The translations under genes were made by a program, and so were the position numbers. This document shows, piece by piece, positions 1 to 7,935 of a DNA stretch of 50,769 bases; position 1 is the stretch's first letter, and the number at the start of each line of letters is the position of its first letter. The notes below the pieces were generated by a model. It made no database searches. It worked only from the letters and a program-made list of their open reading frames with translations, and had not been told where the DNA came from. This DNA is from an uncultured Lachnospiraceae bacterium (GTDB lineage Bacteria > Bacillota > Clostridia > Lachnospirales > Lachnospiraceae): NCBI GenBank assembly GCA_910585825.1, contig CAJUEY010000023.1, positions 1 to 50,769 on the forward strand, read 5' to 3'.

Positions 1-152
1 TTGAGATTAGACACCTTAATTTTATCACAAGTGGATGCTCTTTTTTCATTCACTTAATAGGTGAAAAGCAATATTCAGTTAAAATACAGTAACTAAGCGG
101 TTTTCAGCCACTTTCTCGGCTGTGCCGTGAATAATCTGGGTTTAATAATGCA

Positions 153-181
153 TTGACAAAATAATTAAACCGCATTAATAT
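153..181 (+). promoter_or_regulatory. Candidate sigma-A promoter for the 266-1564 gene
   Basis: A perfect -35 TTGACA lies at 153-158 and a TAATAT -10 at 176-181, with a 17-bp spacer. A TATAAA at 179-184 is an alternative -10. The transcript would carry a leader of about 80 nt. The rest of 1-265 is AT-rich and shows no credible coding sequence. Confidence 0.5.
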
Positions 182-265
182 AAAGCTATAAGATTTATAT
201 CATTATATGATTACTTTGTTTATAAAAATGAAATATATTATTTTTATTAGGGAGATGATAATTGT

Positions 266-1564
266 ATGGAAACATTGGGTGTAATAACGAGAAATCAGCA
301 GAATGTGTATACTTTGTCAAAAACTATTATATATGAAAGAAAAGCAGAAACTCAGGAACATGACTGGGAGGAAACGACCGAGTTAATCGATTTTAATGCC
401 AGGGGACAGTATATAGGAAATAATGGAAGTATATATCAGATGACAGCGGAGTATGCAGATAATGCAACAAAAATATCTCCAACTGTGCAGGTAACTGTAA
501 TAAATGAAACTGGAGATGTTAACAAATACTATATTGATATTTCTAAAGTGGATACCAGCAACGCAACAGAAATTGAGATGTTTGCTTTATGCAGTCATGC
601 AGATACAAAACGAGGAAGGTATGGAGACATAGCGGATGGCACATTAAGTAGTTGGGAATCATTATTATTCTATCAGGAAATGGCAATACAGAAAGGATAT
701 GCTGGGCAAAATAATTTCAATAATATATTAAAGATGCCGGCATATAATTGGAGGGATATGATTAGCGATATTGCCGAAACCTACATGGAAGAGGGAGTGT
801 ATGATCATTATCTTCATGTAAACAGGATGAAGGATATGTTGGATTACTATTCTCATTTTGAGGGAAGACCAGATGCATTTGAAGATACATTTCATGCAAT
901 TCGTGATTATGAATTCATCAGAGTTTTATCTTTAGAAGGCAGCGTAAATATTGAAATATATGATAAACAGAAAAAAATCGTCTGCAGTGATATTAGTTTA
1001 GAGTTTGGCAGTAATGAATTATGGTCGAGAAAACTGACAGATGAAGAGTTACAAAAGGCAATAGAAATTGCCGGAAAACCGCATAAAGTTTATATGAAAG
1101 ATTATTCTTTTTGGGATGAAATTTTATCAGGAAAATATCAGATGGAGGATTATGATGCATATATTCAGGAGTTGAAGAGGCAATGTCAGAATGACAATAT
1201 GTTTGTTAATTGCCCATTTCAAGTTAAAGAAGCTTGGAAATATGCAGAGAAAAAAACAGGTTTTAATGGTTTAGGAGTTTCTAAAGGAAATAATATAGAA
1301 GTAAAATTTATTTCAGAATATATGAGAATGCAAATGGAGCAGATGCGAAAAGGGGAAGAAGTAAATCTTTTGGGTACAACAATAGAGTCTGCTATAGATC
1401 TGGCAAAGCAAATTATAAAAAGATTGGATGAAATAGATTTCAGCCAAATGACAGAAGAGGATAGAAAGATAAAATTAAGAGAGAGAGCTTTTTATGGTTA
1501 TTTTTTAGAATGTTTAGATCCGACACAGAAGTATAATCCAATCAAGTTGTTATTAAATGAATAA
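266..1564 (+). CDS. Hypothetical protein, 432 aa, unrecognised family
   Basis: I do not recognise this protein. It is 432 residues, soluble, without signal peptide or membrane segments, and rich in Glu, Lys, Tyr, Met and Asn. The C-terminal third is charged and probably helical. The start is supported by GGGAGATGAT shortly upstream. Codon use is visibly more AT-rich (many AAA, ATA, TAT, TTA codons) than in the housekeeping genes to its right, which suggests acquisition by transfer. It stands alone, followed by a minus-strand short ORF and then queT. The overall style recalls proteins carried on conjugative elements of gut Firmicutes, but no named domain can be supported. It is real on length, codon structure, ribosome binding site and promoter. 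Confidence 0.8.
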   Translation: METLGVITRNQQNVYTLSKTIIYERKAETQEHDWEETTELIDFNARGQYIGNNGSIYQMTAEYADNATKISPTVQVTVINETGDVNKYYIDISKVDTSNATEIEMFALCSHADTKRGRYGDIADGTLSSWESLLFYQEMAIQKGYAGQNNFNNILKMPAYNWRDMISDIAETYMEEGVYDHYLHVNRMKDMLDYYSHFEGRPDAFEDTFHAIRDYEFIRVLSLEGSVNIEIYDKQKKIVCSDISLEFGSNELWSRKLTDEELQKAIEIAGKPHKVYMKDYSFWDEILSGKYQMEDYDAYIQELKRQCQNDNMFVNCPFQVKEAWKYAEKKTGFNGLGVSKGNNIEVKFISEYMRMQMEQMRKGEEVNLLGTTIESAIDLAKQIIKRLDEIDFSQMTEEDRKIKLRERAFYGYFLECLDPTQKYNPIKLLLNE

Positions 1565-1598
1565 AAAGATTTTAGGAATTTTGATGACAACGGTTTTG

Positions 1599-1883
1599 TT
1601 ACAGTAAAAATCCAGCAAAATTAATATTTAATTTTCTTTGAATCCCTGTAATGTATTCAGAAAATTTCAGCGGATGTTCCTTCGTAACATTATAAAAAAA
1701 TAACAATGCGCAAAGTGACGAGGAATGTAATGTAGCAATTCTTCTTTCTTCCCGCCCAAAACCACTACAAGCTTGCCCAAATTTTGCATCAAAATTACAA
1801 TCCTTAATAGAAAATACACGTTTCAATGCTGTTAATGCATCTTCTTCAGGAAGCAAGCTTGAGTCAGGGCTTGACTTTTTCAT
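1599..1883 (-). CDS. Short hypothetical ORF, possibly an N-terminal remnant of a larger gene
   Basis: A 94-residue ORF starting MKKSSPDSSLLPEED with only a weak GGA upstream. The middle (FGREERRIATLHSSS followed by ALLFFYNV) has the look of a conserved protein core. It vaguely recalls the N-terminus of PGN_0703-type putative restriction endonucleases, but this is a low-confidence recollection. After about residue 70 the sequence looks like a short joined tail, so the ORF may be the remains of a longer gene with an internal deletion. It lies between the AT-rich unknown gene and the queT riboswitch. Confidence 0.35.
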   Translation of the reverse strand: MKKSSPDSSLLPEEDALTALKRVFSIKDCNFDAKFGQACSGFGREERRIATLHSSSLCALLFFYNVTKEHPLKFSEYITGIQRKLNINFAGFLL

Positions 1884-1946
1884 ATTTTCCAGTATAATAA
1901 ATCTTCGGAATAGCCTGTAAAATCAAAGGTTTTCCAAAAATAAAAC

Positions 1947-1989
1947 GGTGAGTTCGAGACCTTCCTCACCTAAAACAAAACTAAAGGAG
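1947..1989 (+). ncRNA. preQ1-I-like riboswitch in the queT leader
   Basis: A 6-bp stem GGTGAG (1947-1952) / CTCACC (1965-1970) encloses a 12-nt loop beginning TTCGAGACC. It is followed by an A-rich tail (TAAAACAAAACTAAAGGAG) that runs into the Shine-Dalgarno sequence at 1984-1989. This is the architecture of the small preQ1-I H-type pseudoknot: a short P1, a C-rich loop, an A-rich L3, and a 3' strand overlapping the ribosome binding site. The gene downstream is a queuosine-precursor transporter, the expected target. The arrangement implies translational control, with ligand binding hiding the GGAG. The loop is not a textbook match, so the exact class is uncertain. Confidence 0.68.
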
Positions 1990-1999
1990 AAAACTAAAT

Positions 2000-2512
2000 A
2001 TGAGAGACAAAAAAGTACTATTTATCACCCAGGCGGCTGTGATCGCCGCATTGTATGTCGTTCTGACATTGCTTGCCAATGCCCTTGGCCTAGCGAATTA
2101 TGCCATTCAGGTACGGTTTTCTGAGGCATTGACAATCCTGCCGTTTTTTACACCGGCGGCGATTCCGGGACTGACCATCGGCTGTCTGCTGAGCAACCTG
2201 CTTACCGGATGTATGCCTCTTGACATCCTGTTCGGCAGCCTTGCAACACTGCTTGGAGCAGTGGGAACCTATTTGCTGCGAAAGCGTCAATGGATGGCTC
2301 CGTTGCCTCCCATTCTGGCAAATACTGTGATCGTTCCTTTTGTTCTTGCCTATGTTTACCAGTTTGAAGGATCTATCCCATATTTTATGCTGACAGTAGG
2401 AATCGGAGAACTCCTCTCCTGCGGCGTTTTGGGAATGATACTGATGGGCGTTTTGATGAAATATCGAAATGTACTTTTTAAAACCGAATACACAGAAAAA
2501 CATTCTGCATAA
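2000..2512 (+). CDS. queT: QueT-type queuosine precursor transporter (ECF S component)
   Basis: A 170-residue very hydrophobic protein with about five to six membrane segments and a short polar C-terminus. The N-terminal pattern ITQAAVIAALYVVLTLL, then QVRFSEALTILPFFTP, IPGLTIGCLLSNL and CMPLDILFGSLATLLG, is characteristic of the QueT family (COG4708). These are the substrate-binding S components of energy-coupling factor transporters that import preQ1/preQ0, the precursor of queuosine in tRNA. The start is fixed by AAAGGAGA 10 nt upstream. The preQ1-like riboswitch directly before the gene supports the substrate. The energising ECF A and T subunits are not in the window. Single-gene transcription unit ending at a strong terminator. 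Confidence 0.9.
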   Translation: MRDKKVLFITQAAVIAALYVVLTLLANALGLANYAIQVRFSEALTILPFFTPAAIPGLTIGCLLSNLLTGCMPLDILFGSLATLLGAVGTYLLRKRQWMAPLPPILANTVIVPFVLAYVYQFEGSIPYFMLTVGIGELLSCGVLGMILMGVLMKYRNVLFKTEYTEKHSA

Positions 2513-2525
2513 TTTCAAACAAAAT

Positions 2526-2568
2526 AAAGTGTATCAAGTCTTTTATCCTTCCTGACTTGATACACTTT
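2526..2568. terminator. Bidirectional intrinsic terminator between queT and the RNA helicase
   Basis: A perfect 15-bp inverted repeat, AAAGTGTATCAAGTC (2526-2540) and its complement (2554-2568), with a 13-nt loop, followed by T residues on the plus strand and flanked by A-rich sequence on the left. It sits between two convergent genes and can serve both. Confidence 0.85.
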
Positions 2569-2631
2569 TTATGTTGCATAAAACACCGATTTTATAATGC
2601 TTCCTCACAAACGGATACACAAATATTTCAT

Positions 2632-4230
2632 CTATTTGCTGTTTGCAACTTCCACATGGATTTCTTTGCCTTTGATGCGGACATTTTTCATGGCAGCCAG
2701 CACCTTCTTGCCATATTCTTTCGGCACTTCCACAAATGTAAATTTATCGTACATATCAATGGTGCCTACCAGATCTCCATTCATACCGGACTCTCCGGCA
2801 ACTGCGCCTAAAATATCCCCCGGCCTAATTTTCTGTTTTTTGCCGATATTGATAAACAAACGTACCATGCCTTCTTCCGCCCCGGTATCTCCAAAATCAT
2901 AATGGTCATTTGCTCCGTAGCCCTCCGGCGCTGTCTCTAAGCCGCCTAATGCCTGTTTTAGAAACGCTGCTGCAATATCCATTGCCGTGTAGTCGGATTC
3001 ATTGACCTGTTTTTCGATGAAATTGATCATTTCTCTTAAATTTTCTTCTTCAATGATTGTGGTTATTTTATCCATAACTTTTTCCGCCCTCATCTGAGCC
3101 ACATCCTCCGAAGACGGAATCGGCTGTGCGAAAATTTTGGTCTTGCAGTAACGCATGATATCCTTTAACTTGTAGACCTCTTTTCCTTTGATAAAGCTAA
3201 AGGCTTTACCGGCTCTGCCCGCACGCCCGGTTCTGCCGATCCGGTGTACATAATATTCATCATCCTGAGGAATGTCGTAATTAAACACGGCCTCCACATA
3301 ATCAATGTCTAATCCTCTGGCTGCAACATCCGTGGCAATCAAAATATCGGTCTTGCCTTTGCGGAAATTCGCCATAACCCGGTCTCTTTGAGCCTGTTTC
3401 ATATCTCCGTGTAATCCCTCTGCAAAATAACCTCTCAGCGTCAGCTCATGGGACAGCTCGTCTACCATTCTCTTGGTATTACAGAATACGATAGATCCCT
3501 TTGGATTGTAATAATCCAAAAGCCTTGTCAAAACTTCAATCTTGTCCTTGCGTTTCACATCATAATAATACTGTTCAATATTCGATACGGTAAGCTCTTT
3601 TTTGACTACTTTGATGGTAACGGCATCCGTCTGATATTTTCTAGTAATTTCCAGTATGGGTTTCGGCATCGTCGCTGAAAACAACACCGTCTGACGTTCT
3701 TCCGGAATGTATTCCAAAACTGTCTCAATATCTTCCCGGAACCCCATATTCAGCATCTCATCCGCCTCGTCTAAAACAATCATATGCACATCTTCACATC
3801 GAATCGTCTTTCTCCGCAGATGATCCATGACACGTCCCGGCGTACCTACAATAACCTGAATTCCGCCTTTTAAAGAACGAATCTGCTTTGTGATATCCTG
3901 TCCGCCATACACCGGAAGGATCTTGATTCCATGCATATATTTGCTTAAATTCCGAAGTTCCTCCGCCACCTGTATTGCAAGCTCTCTGGTAGGCGAAAGA
4001 ATCATCACCTGTGTCTTTTTCAAAGAAGGATCTACCTTCTGCAGCATTGGAATTCCAAACGCTGCTGTTTTACCGGTTCCGGTCTGTGCCTGTCCTATTA
4101 CATCCTGTCCGCTCATTACCACTGGGATTGCCTGTGCCTGAATCGGTGTGGCCTCCTCAAATCCCATTTCCTTAATTCCGCGTAAAATCTGGGGTGTAAG
4201 CCCCAACTCATCAAATTTGATTGTCTCCAT
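2632..4230 (-). CDS. deaD: DEAD-box ATP-dependent RNA helicase with DbpA-like RNA-binding domain
   Basis: A 532-residue helicase with all superfamily 2 DEAD-box motifs. The Q motif region is FDELGLTPQILRGIKEMGF, followed by AQTGTGKT (motif I), PTRELA (Ia), TPGR (Ib), DEAD (II), SAT (III), and ARGLDID and HRIGRTGRAG (V and VI). The C-terminal 75 residues (VRLFINIGKKQKIRPGDIL onward, ending KEIHVEVANSK) form a DbpA/CsdA-type RNA-recognition domain. Such proteins remodel ribosomal RNA during large-subunit assembly or cold growth. The start ATG is preceded by AAAGGA and lies 20 nt inside the end of the GIY-YIG gene, so the two are co-transcribed. Whether it is closer to DeaD, CshA or DbpA cannot be settled by eye. 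Confidence 0.93.
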   Translation of the reverse strand: METIKFDELGLTPQILRGIKEMGFEEATPIQAQAIPVVMSGQDVIGQAQTGTGKTAAFGIPMLQKVDPSLKKTQVMILSPTRELAIQVAEELRNLSKYMHGIKILPVYGGQDITKQIRSLKGGIQVIVGTPGRVMDHLRRKTIRCEDVHMIVLDEADEMLNMGFREDIETVLEYIPEERQTVLFSATMPKPILEITRKYQTDAVTIKVVKKELTVSNIEQYYYDVKRKDKIEVLTRLLDYYNPKGSIVFCNTKRMVDELSHELTLRGYFAEGLHGDMKQAQRDRVMANFRKGKTDILIATDVAARGLDIDYVEAVFNYDIPQDDEYYVHRIGRTGRAGRAGKAFSFIKGKEVYKLKDIMRYCKTKIFAQPIPSSEDVAQMRAEKVMDKITTIIEEENLREMINFIEKQVNESDYTAMDIAAAFLKQALGGLETAPEGYGANDHYDFGDTGAEEGMVRLFINIGKKQKIRPGDILGAVAGESGMNGDLVGTIDMYDKFTFVEVPKEYGKKVLAAMKNVRIKGKEIHVEVANSK

Positions 4231-4498
4231 ACATATCCTTTCTCTTTTTGATCAACTGTTCTTTTTCATATCTGCTCAGACGTTTAATCTGTGCCTCCCG
4301 CTGCATAGCCTGCTGTCTTGTATCTGATTTTTCCAGATATACCAGCTTTACCGGTGTACGGGAACGCGTATATTTCGCTCCTTTCTTTGCATTATGTGCC
4401 TGGAGCCGTTTCCCTATATCATTGGTCCATCCGGTATATAACGTGCCGTCGCTGCATTCTACCATATATGTATAACTGATATCCTCCTGTTTCTCCAT
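4211..4498 (-). CDS. GIY-YIG domain protein of the UPF0213 (YhbQ/YazA) family
   Basis: A small single-domain GIY-YIG fold protein, about 95 residues. The N-terminal motif is YTYMVECSDGTLYTGWTND, where YMV and YTG take the place of GIY and YIG. It is followed by a conserved Arg (IGKRLQAHN) and a basic C-terminal helix. Such proteins belong to the UPF0213 group, which has nuclease-fold members of unclear cellular role. I chose the ATG at 4498 because GGAGG stands 7 nt before it; a TTG at 4522 would add eight residues but has no ribosome binding site. The 3' end overlaps the helicase start by 20 nt. Confidence 0.85.
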   Translation of the reverse strand: MEKQEDISYTYMVECSDGTLYTGWTNDIGKRLQAHNAKKGAKYTRSRTPVKLVYLEKSDTRQQAMQREAQIKRLSRYEKEQLIKKRKDMYGDNQI

Positions 4499-4542
4499 AT
4501 AAACCCTCCGGGCATCCCGCAAATAAGCCTAACATAACAGAA

Positions 4543-4587
4543 GAGCCTTTCTATGCGCTCACCTCATGCATAGAAGGACTCTCCTGC
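4543..4587 (-). terminator. Hairpin terminator candidate downstream of spoIIQ
   Basis: On the minus strand CAGGAGAGTCC then TTCTATGC pairs with GCATAGAA then AGG and CTCTTCTG, a stem of nearly 20 bp with small mismatches. It is followed by TTATGTT, a weak U tract. It lies between the spoIIQ stop and the GIY-YIG start, where a terminator is expected; the poor U tract keeps confidence modest. Confidence 0.5.
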
Positions 4588-4686
4588 TAGACACTATCCT
4601 TTATTATACCGATCTCTCATAAAATTTCAAGAAAAACTTTTACTCTCTTACTCAAAGAAGCCGTTATTTTGCCCTTAATTTCATAG

Positions 4687-5532
4687 TTACTGGAAGAATT
4701 CCACAGGATCTACAGGAGCTCCGTCTTTTTCCAATGCAAAATAAAGATTACTTCCTTCCAGAGCATAATATTTCGTAGGTTCGTTCACAAATCCGATTGT
4801 ATTGCCTGCCTCCAGATATGCGCCAGGCTCATAGGGTACTTCTTTTAACTGTCCGTATATCGCAGTATACCCATCGCCCAGATCCATCGTTACCGTACAT
4901 CCGGTCACTTCATTTGTAGAAATATCTGTGATTTTTCCGTTTGCAGCGGCTTTGACCTTATCATTCACATTTCCCGCAATAATTACTGCCGGATTGTATT
5001 TATACTGATCCAATGTCACAAAGTACACCGTCTGATCCATACTGTAATCCAAAATTACCGATCCTTCCACCGGCCAGAGCAGCCCCGCCTGAGCGTCAAA
5101 ATGCAGTTCCGTGGAAGACGCCTGGCTGACTGCCGCCGTTTCCACAGTTTCATCAGGCTCTGTCTTTTGCACCTGCTCTTCTTTGCTTTCCGCTTTGGCA
5201 ACATCTGTATCTGTTGTGGTCTTCGTCTTCGTCTTTGTCTGCGTGTCTTTCTTTACGTTTTTTTTGGGCTGAATCACCGTAGACACCTTTGCCGTCTGCT
5301 CTTTTTTCTCTTCGGCATCCTTCTCTTCCGTTGTCTGCTTTGCAACTGTATTGTCCTCTTTCTCTTTCGGCTCCTCTATTGCGACCTGCTGCTTTTGCTG
5401 CTGTTGTTCCTGCTCCTTTGTCATTCTTCCATTCAGCATATAAACACCCGCAAGTCCCAAAACAGCGGCCAGCACACATACGGCTGCTATTTTATACTGA
5501 TTCCGCCGAAAAAAAATTCTACCTCTTCTCAT
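4687..5532 (-). CDS. spoIIQ: SpoIIQ-like M23/LytM-fold protein, catalytic residues lost
   Basis: A membrane-anchored protein of about 281 residues: a short basic cytoplasmic N-terminus, one transmembrane helix (YKIAAVCVLAAVLGLAGVYML), and a long low-complexity Gln/Lys/Glu/Thr linker. The C-terminus is a LytM-like peptidase M23 domain (LLWPVEGSVILDYSMDQTVY onward). The neighbouring gene is spoIID, as in clostridial genomes where spoIID and spoIIQ are adjacent. SpoIIQ is the forespore half of the SpoIIQ-SpoIIIA channel. The zinc ligands and catalytic histidines of M23 enzymes are not seen: the HxxxD position reads YKYNPAVIIAG, the YxH position is IYGQL, and the HxH position is NLYFAL. It is therefore probably structural. 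Start: GGTGAT suggests the ATG at 5532; ATGs at 5547 and 5553 are alternatives. Confidence 0.8.
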   Translation of the reverse strand: MRRGRIFFRRNQYKIAAVCVLAAVLGLAGVYMLNGRMTKEQEQQQQKQQVAIEEPKEKEDNTVAKQTTEEKDAEEKKEQTAKVSTVIQPKKNVKKDTQTKTKTKTTTDTDVAKAESKEEQVQKTEPDETVETAAVSQASSTELHFDAQAGLLWPVEGSVILDYSMDQTVYFVTLDQYKYNPAVIIAGNVNDKVKAAANGKITDISTNEVTGCTVTMDLGDGYTAIYGQLKEVPYEPGAYLEAGNTIGFVNEPTKYYALEGSNLYFALEKDGAPVDPVEFFQ

Positions 5533-5621
5533 ATCATCACCATCCATAGTCATATTTGCTGTTTGACGTTACAATTTTATAACGCTGCTGACTATAGTTT
5601 GTGCGTATTTTGAAGTTTTAT

Positions 5622-6647
5622 TCAATCATACTGTGTAACAAATTCAATTTCTGTATAAAAATATTTTAAAATATCTTTATAAGAATATCCCGACTTTGCC
5701 AGCTCATTGGCGCTGTATAGACTAACTCCCAGTCCGTGGCCTAACCCTTTTGTAACCACCCGGATTTCCCCGTCTACTTCTTTTAGGGAAAACGCTGAAG
5801 AATTCCAGCCGTAGAGCAGCCGAACTTCTTCTCCGGAATGGACGGTTTTGTCAATTTCGATCTCCGTGATATAGCCTGCGGAATCCTGTTTTGTCACCGA
5901 AATTTGAGACAGCAGTTCTTCTGCCGTTTTTTCTGAAATCGTAGTTCTGGTCTCCTCCGAAAAAAGTTCTCCTCCTTTTTCTACAAACTGTTCCTTCGTA
6001 TAAAAAACCACTTTCAGAAAATCTTCTGCCGAAAGATCCATTCTGCTGTCCGCACTTTTCAGATAAGGATACGTTTCCTTTTCATATATTTCTGCCGCGT
6101 CTCTGGTATACCCGGCGCTGCATTTGTGAAAATCTGCCCGAATATATCCGATTGTTTGGGAAGACGCCTCCGGCTGCTCCGGTGATACGCTGTCTTCTGC
6201 GGGCTTTTGAGGCGATACCTCTTCTATGGCCCCATTCTCCGATTCACGATATACCATGGCAATGCCTTTTGTCGCCTCAACTGCATTCTCCAACTGACTG
6301 TAATATTCCGAAAAATTTTCCTGTCCCCATATACGGATCATCTCTCCTTTGGTCAGCCCCTCCGGCAGATCTTCCCCCTGTTCCAGCGCCCGAAGACAGT
6401 TTGTCCGGGCAATAACAGCCTGTGCCTTGATCGCTTCCGTTTCTGTTTCCATGGAAATCTCATTTGCAAGAATCCCCGGCAGAATATCTTCCTGAAATAA
6501 TACTGATTCTGCCGTTTCTGTTTTGGGTACAAACTGCAGGTCTTCTATGGAATGTTCTCCATTTCCCTGTATTAAAAATGTAAATACAATGGGAATTAGT
6601 ATAAAAAGCGCTATGACGCAAAAAATACGATATAAAAATTGTTTCAT
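5622..6647 (-). CDS. spoIID: SpoIID stage II sporulation protein (peptidoglycan lytic transglycosylase)
   Basis: A 341-residue protein with an N-terminal membrane anchor (FCVIALFILIPIVFTFLI) and a SpoIID/LytB domain. ILANEISMETETEAIKAQAV contains the acidic residue (Glu of ANEIS) matching the catalytic glutamate of SpoIID. The C-terminal GLGHGLGVSLYSANELAKSG and YKDILKYFYTEIEF are family signatures. SpoIID cleaves glycan strands during engulfment in the mother cell and works with SpoIIM/SpoIIP and the SpoIIQ zipper. spoIIQ follows in the same orientation. No Shine-Dalgarno lies just before the ATG. A seven-codon ORF (ATGCGTCAT..., AAGGA upstream) ends in ATGA overlapping this start, so coupling is possible. 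A SigE-like CATATATT lies at 6654-6661 but would leave almost no leader. Confidence 0.9.
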   Translation of the reverse strand: MKQFLYRIFCVIALFILIPIVFTFLIQGNGEHSIEDLQFVPKTETAESVLFQEDILPGILANEISMETETEAIKAQAVIARTNCLRALEQGEDLPEGLTKGEMIRIWGQENFSEYYSQLENAVEATKGIAMVYRESENGAIEEVSPQKPAEDSVSPEQPEASSQTIGYIRADFHKCSAGYTRDAAEIYEKETYPYLKSADSRMDLSAEDFLKVVFYTKEQFVEKGGELFSEETRTTISEKTAEELLSQISVTKQDSAGYITEIEIDKTVHSGEEVRLLYGWNSSAFSLKEVDGEIRVVTKGLGHGLGVSLYSANELAKSGYSYKDILKYFYTEIEFVTQYD

Positions 6648-6742
6648 ATAACAAATATATGACGCATTCCTGCAATTATTCCTTCAAATTTCATTTTAAA
6701 ACCGGCTTGTTCGTTGACTGCCCCCATCAACTTTCCTTCCCT

Positions 6743-6782
6743 AAAAAACACCATCAAACAACATCTCTATTGTCTGATGGTG
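6743..6782 (-). terminator. Intrinsic terminator of rsmA
   Basis: Read on the minus strand, CACCATCA-GACAA pairs with TTGTT-TGATGGTG (6749-6782) and is followed by six T (6743-6748). It lies 20 nt after the rsmA stop codon and is a textbook rho-independent terminator. Confidence 0.9.
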
Positions 6783-6801
6783 CAAAAATTGTTATTGACA
6801 A

Positions 6802-7701
6802 TTACTCCTGCACACACACATTGTCAATATTTGTGAATGAAATATCTGCTAAAATATTACTTAATTCTGCAAACTGCTCCAAGGACAGAGTTTCTCCCCT
6901 GACATTAACCGGAACGCCAAGAGCAAGAATGCTTTCCTGAATCATTTCCTTGGAAAAACAAAGATCCGGCGCATTATTCAAGCCATTTGCCAGCGTCTTT
7001 CTTCTTTGATTAAAAGACTCCCGTATAATGGCAAACATCAGCTTTTCATCTGTCACTTTCACCGGCGGCTCCTTATGGCGCGTCAGGCAAATCACTGCGC
7101 TGCCCACAGCCGGTCTTGGCATAAAACAGTTGGGCGGTACATTCGCTGCAATCTCTGGCGCCGCATAATACTGTACAGCCAGCGACAACGCCCCGTAATC
7201 TTTACTGCCCGGGGACGCCTGCATCCGGTCCGCCACTTCCTTTTGCACCATAACAGTAATTTTTTCTATAGGAACATGACTCTCAAACAACCCCATAATG
7301 ATCGGCGTTGTAATGTAATAAGGAAGATTCGCAACAACCTTTATGGGCTTTTGACCGTTCTTCTCCCGCGCCAGCTTTGCAATATCCATTTTCAAAATAT
7401 CGCTGTTGACTACTTCCACATTGTCATATTCTTTTAATGTTGTTTCCAAAATCGGGATCAGATTTTTATCTATTTCCACAGCTACAACTTCTCTGGCGCA
7501 TTCACAGAGATACTGTGTCATTGTGCCAATCCCCGGCCCGATTTCCAGAACAAAATCTTCCCTGCCAATATCTGCCGCAGCTATAATTTTATCCAGTACA
7601 TGGGGATCAATCAAGAAATTCTGCCCGAATTTTTTCTGAAAATGAAATTGATATTTTTGTAATACTGCTATTGTATTCCTGGGATTTCCCAAATCTGCCA
7701 T
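6802..7701 (-). CDS. rsmA: 16S rRNA (A1518/A1519-N6)-dimethyltransferase RsmA/KsgA
   Basis: A 299-residue class I methyltransferase. FQKKFGQNFLIDPHVLDKI is the family's N-terminal signature, EIGPGIGTMTQYL is the S-adenosylmethionine-binding motif I, and VVANLPYYITTPIIM holds the NLPY catalytic motif. The C-terminal helical domain includes RESFNQRRKTLANGL. It dimethylates two adjacent adenines in helix 45 of 16S rRNA during late small-subunit assembly; its loss gives kasugamycin resistance. Length is normal for the family. Followed by a strong terminator and divergent from the radical SAM gene. Confidence 0.97.
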   Translation of the reverse strand: MADLGNPRNTIAVLQKYQFHFQKKFGQNFLIDPHVLDKIIAAADIGREDFVLEIGPGIGTMTQYLCECAREVVAVEIDKNLIPILETTLKEYDNVEVVNSDILKMDIAKLAREKNGQKPIKVVANLPYYITTPIIMGLFESHVPIEKITVMVQKEVADRMQASPGSKDYGALSLAVQYYAAPEIAANVPPNCFMPRPAVGSAVICLTRHKEPPVKVTDEKLMFAIIRESFNQRRKTLANGLNNAPDLCFSKEMIQESILALGVPVNVRGETLSLEQFAELSNILADISFTNIDNVCVQE

Positions 7702-7869
7702 ATATTTCCCACTCTCATTTGCTTTCCTGCTGTCTATAAAACTTTATTCATCTTACCATTGATTTTGGATTTTTACAATAAGCAAAACGATTCCAGTGCA
7801 GAACTGCTGTTTATACCGTGGTCAGCAACTGTTCAGAGTTTATTTTTAGAACGAATATTCGGTTTTCTC

Positions 7870-7898
7870 TTGCATTTTCTTTTATTATAACTTATAAT
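7870..7898 (+). promoter_or_regulatory. Sigma-A promoter of the radical SAM / DUF4130 operon
   Basis: TTGCAT (7870-7875) and a perfect TATAAT (7893-7898) are separated by 17 bp. Transcription would start near 7905 and give a leader of about 30 nt containing the LexA-like box and AGGAGG. A short palindrome CGAATATTCG lies just upstream. Confidence 0.75.
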
Positions 7899-7908
7899 AT
7901 TTGCAAAA

Positions 7909-7920
7909 GAACACTCGTTT
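7909..7920. promoter_or_regulatory. LexA (SOS) box-like site at the transcription start
   Basis: GAACACTCGTTT matches GAAC-N4-GTTC with one difference (final T for C). It sits immediately after the -10 element, over the predicted start site, where a repressor would block transcription. The genes downstream encode putative DNA-repair proteins, which fits SOS control. A single half-matching site could occur by chance. Confidence 0.45.
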
Positions 7921-7935
7921 GCAAAGGAGGCTCAT

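Noticed and set aside
1..265. Weak stem CGG...CAGCC / GGCTG...CCG near 99-130 as a terminator of an upstream gene
   Set aside because: It has a long loop, interruptions and no T tract; too weak to call.
5101..5613. A 170-codon plus-strand ORF opposite spoIIQ
   Set aside because: It is the mirror of the Lys/Gln/Thr-rich linker, giving Leu/Phe/Cys/Arg-rich low-complexity protein; no ribosome binding site or family.
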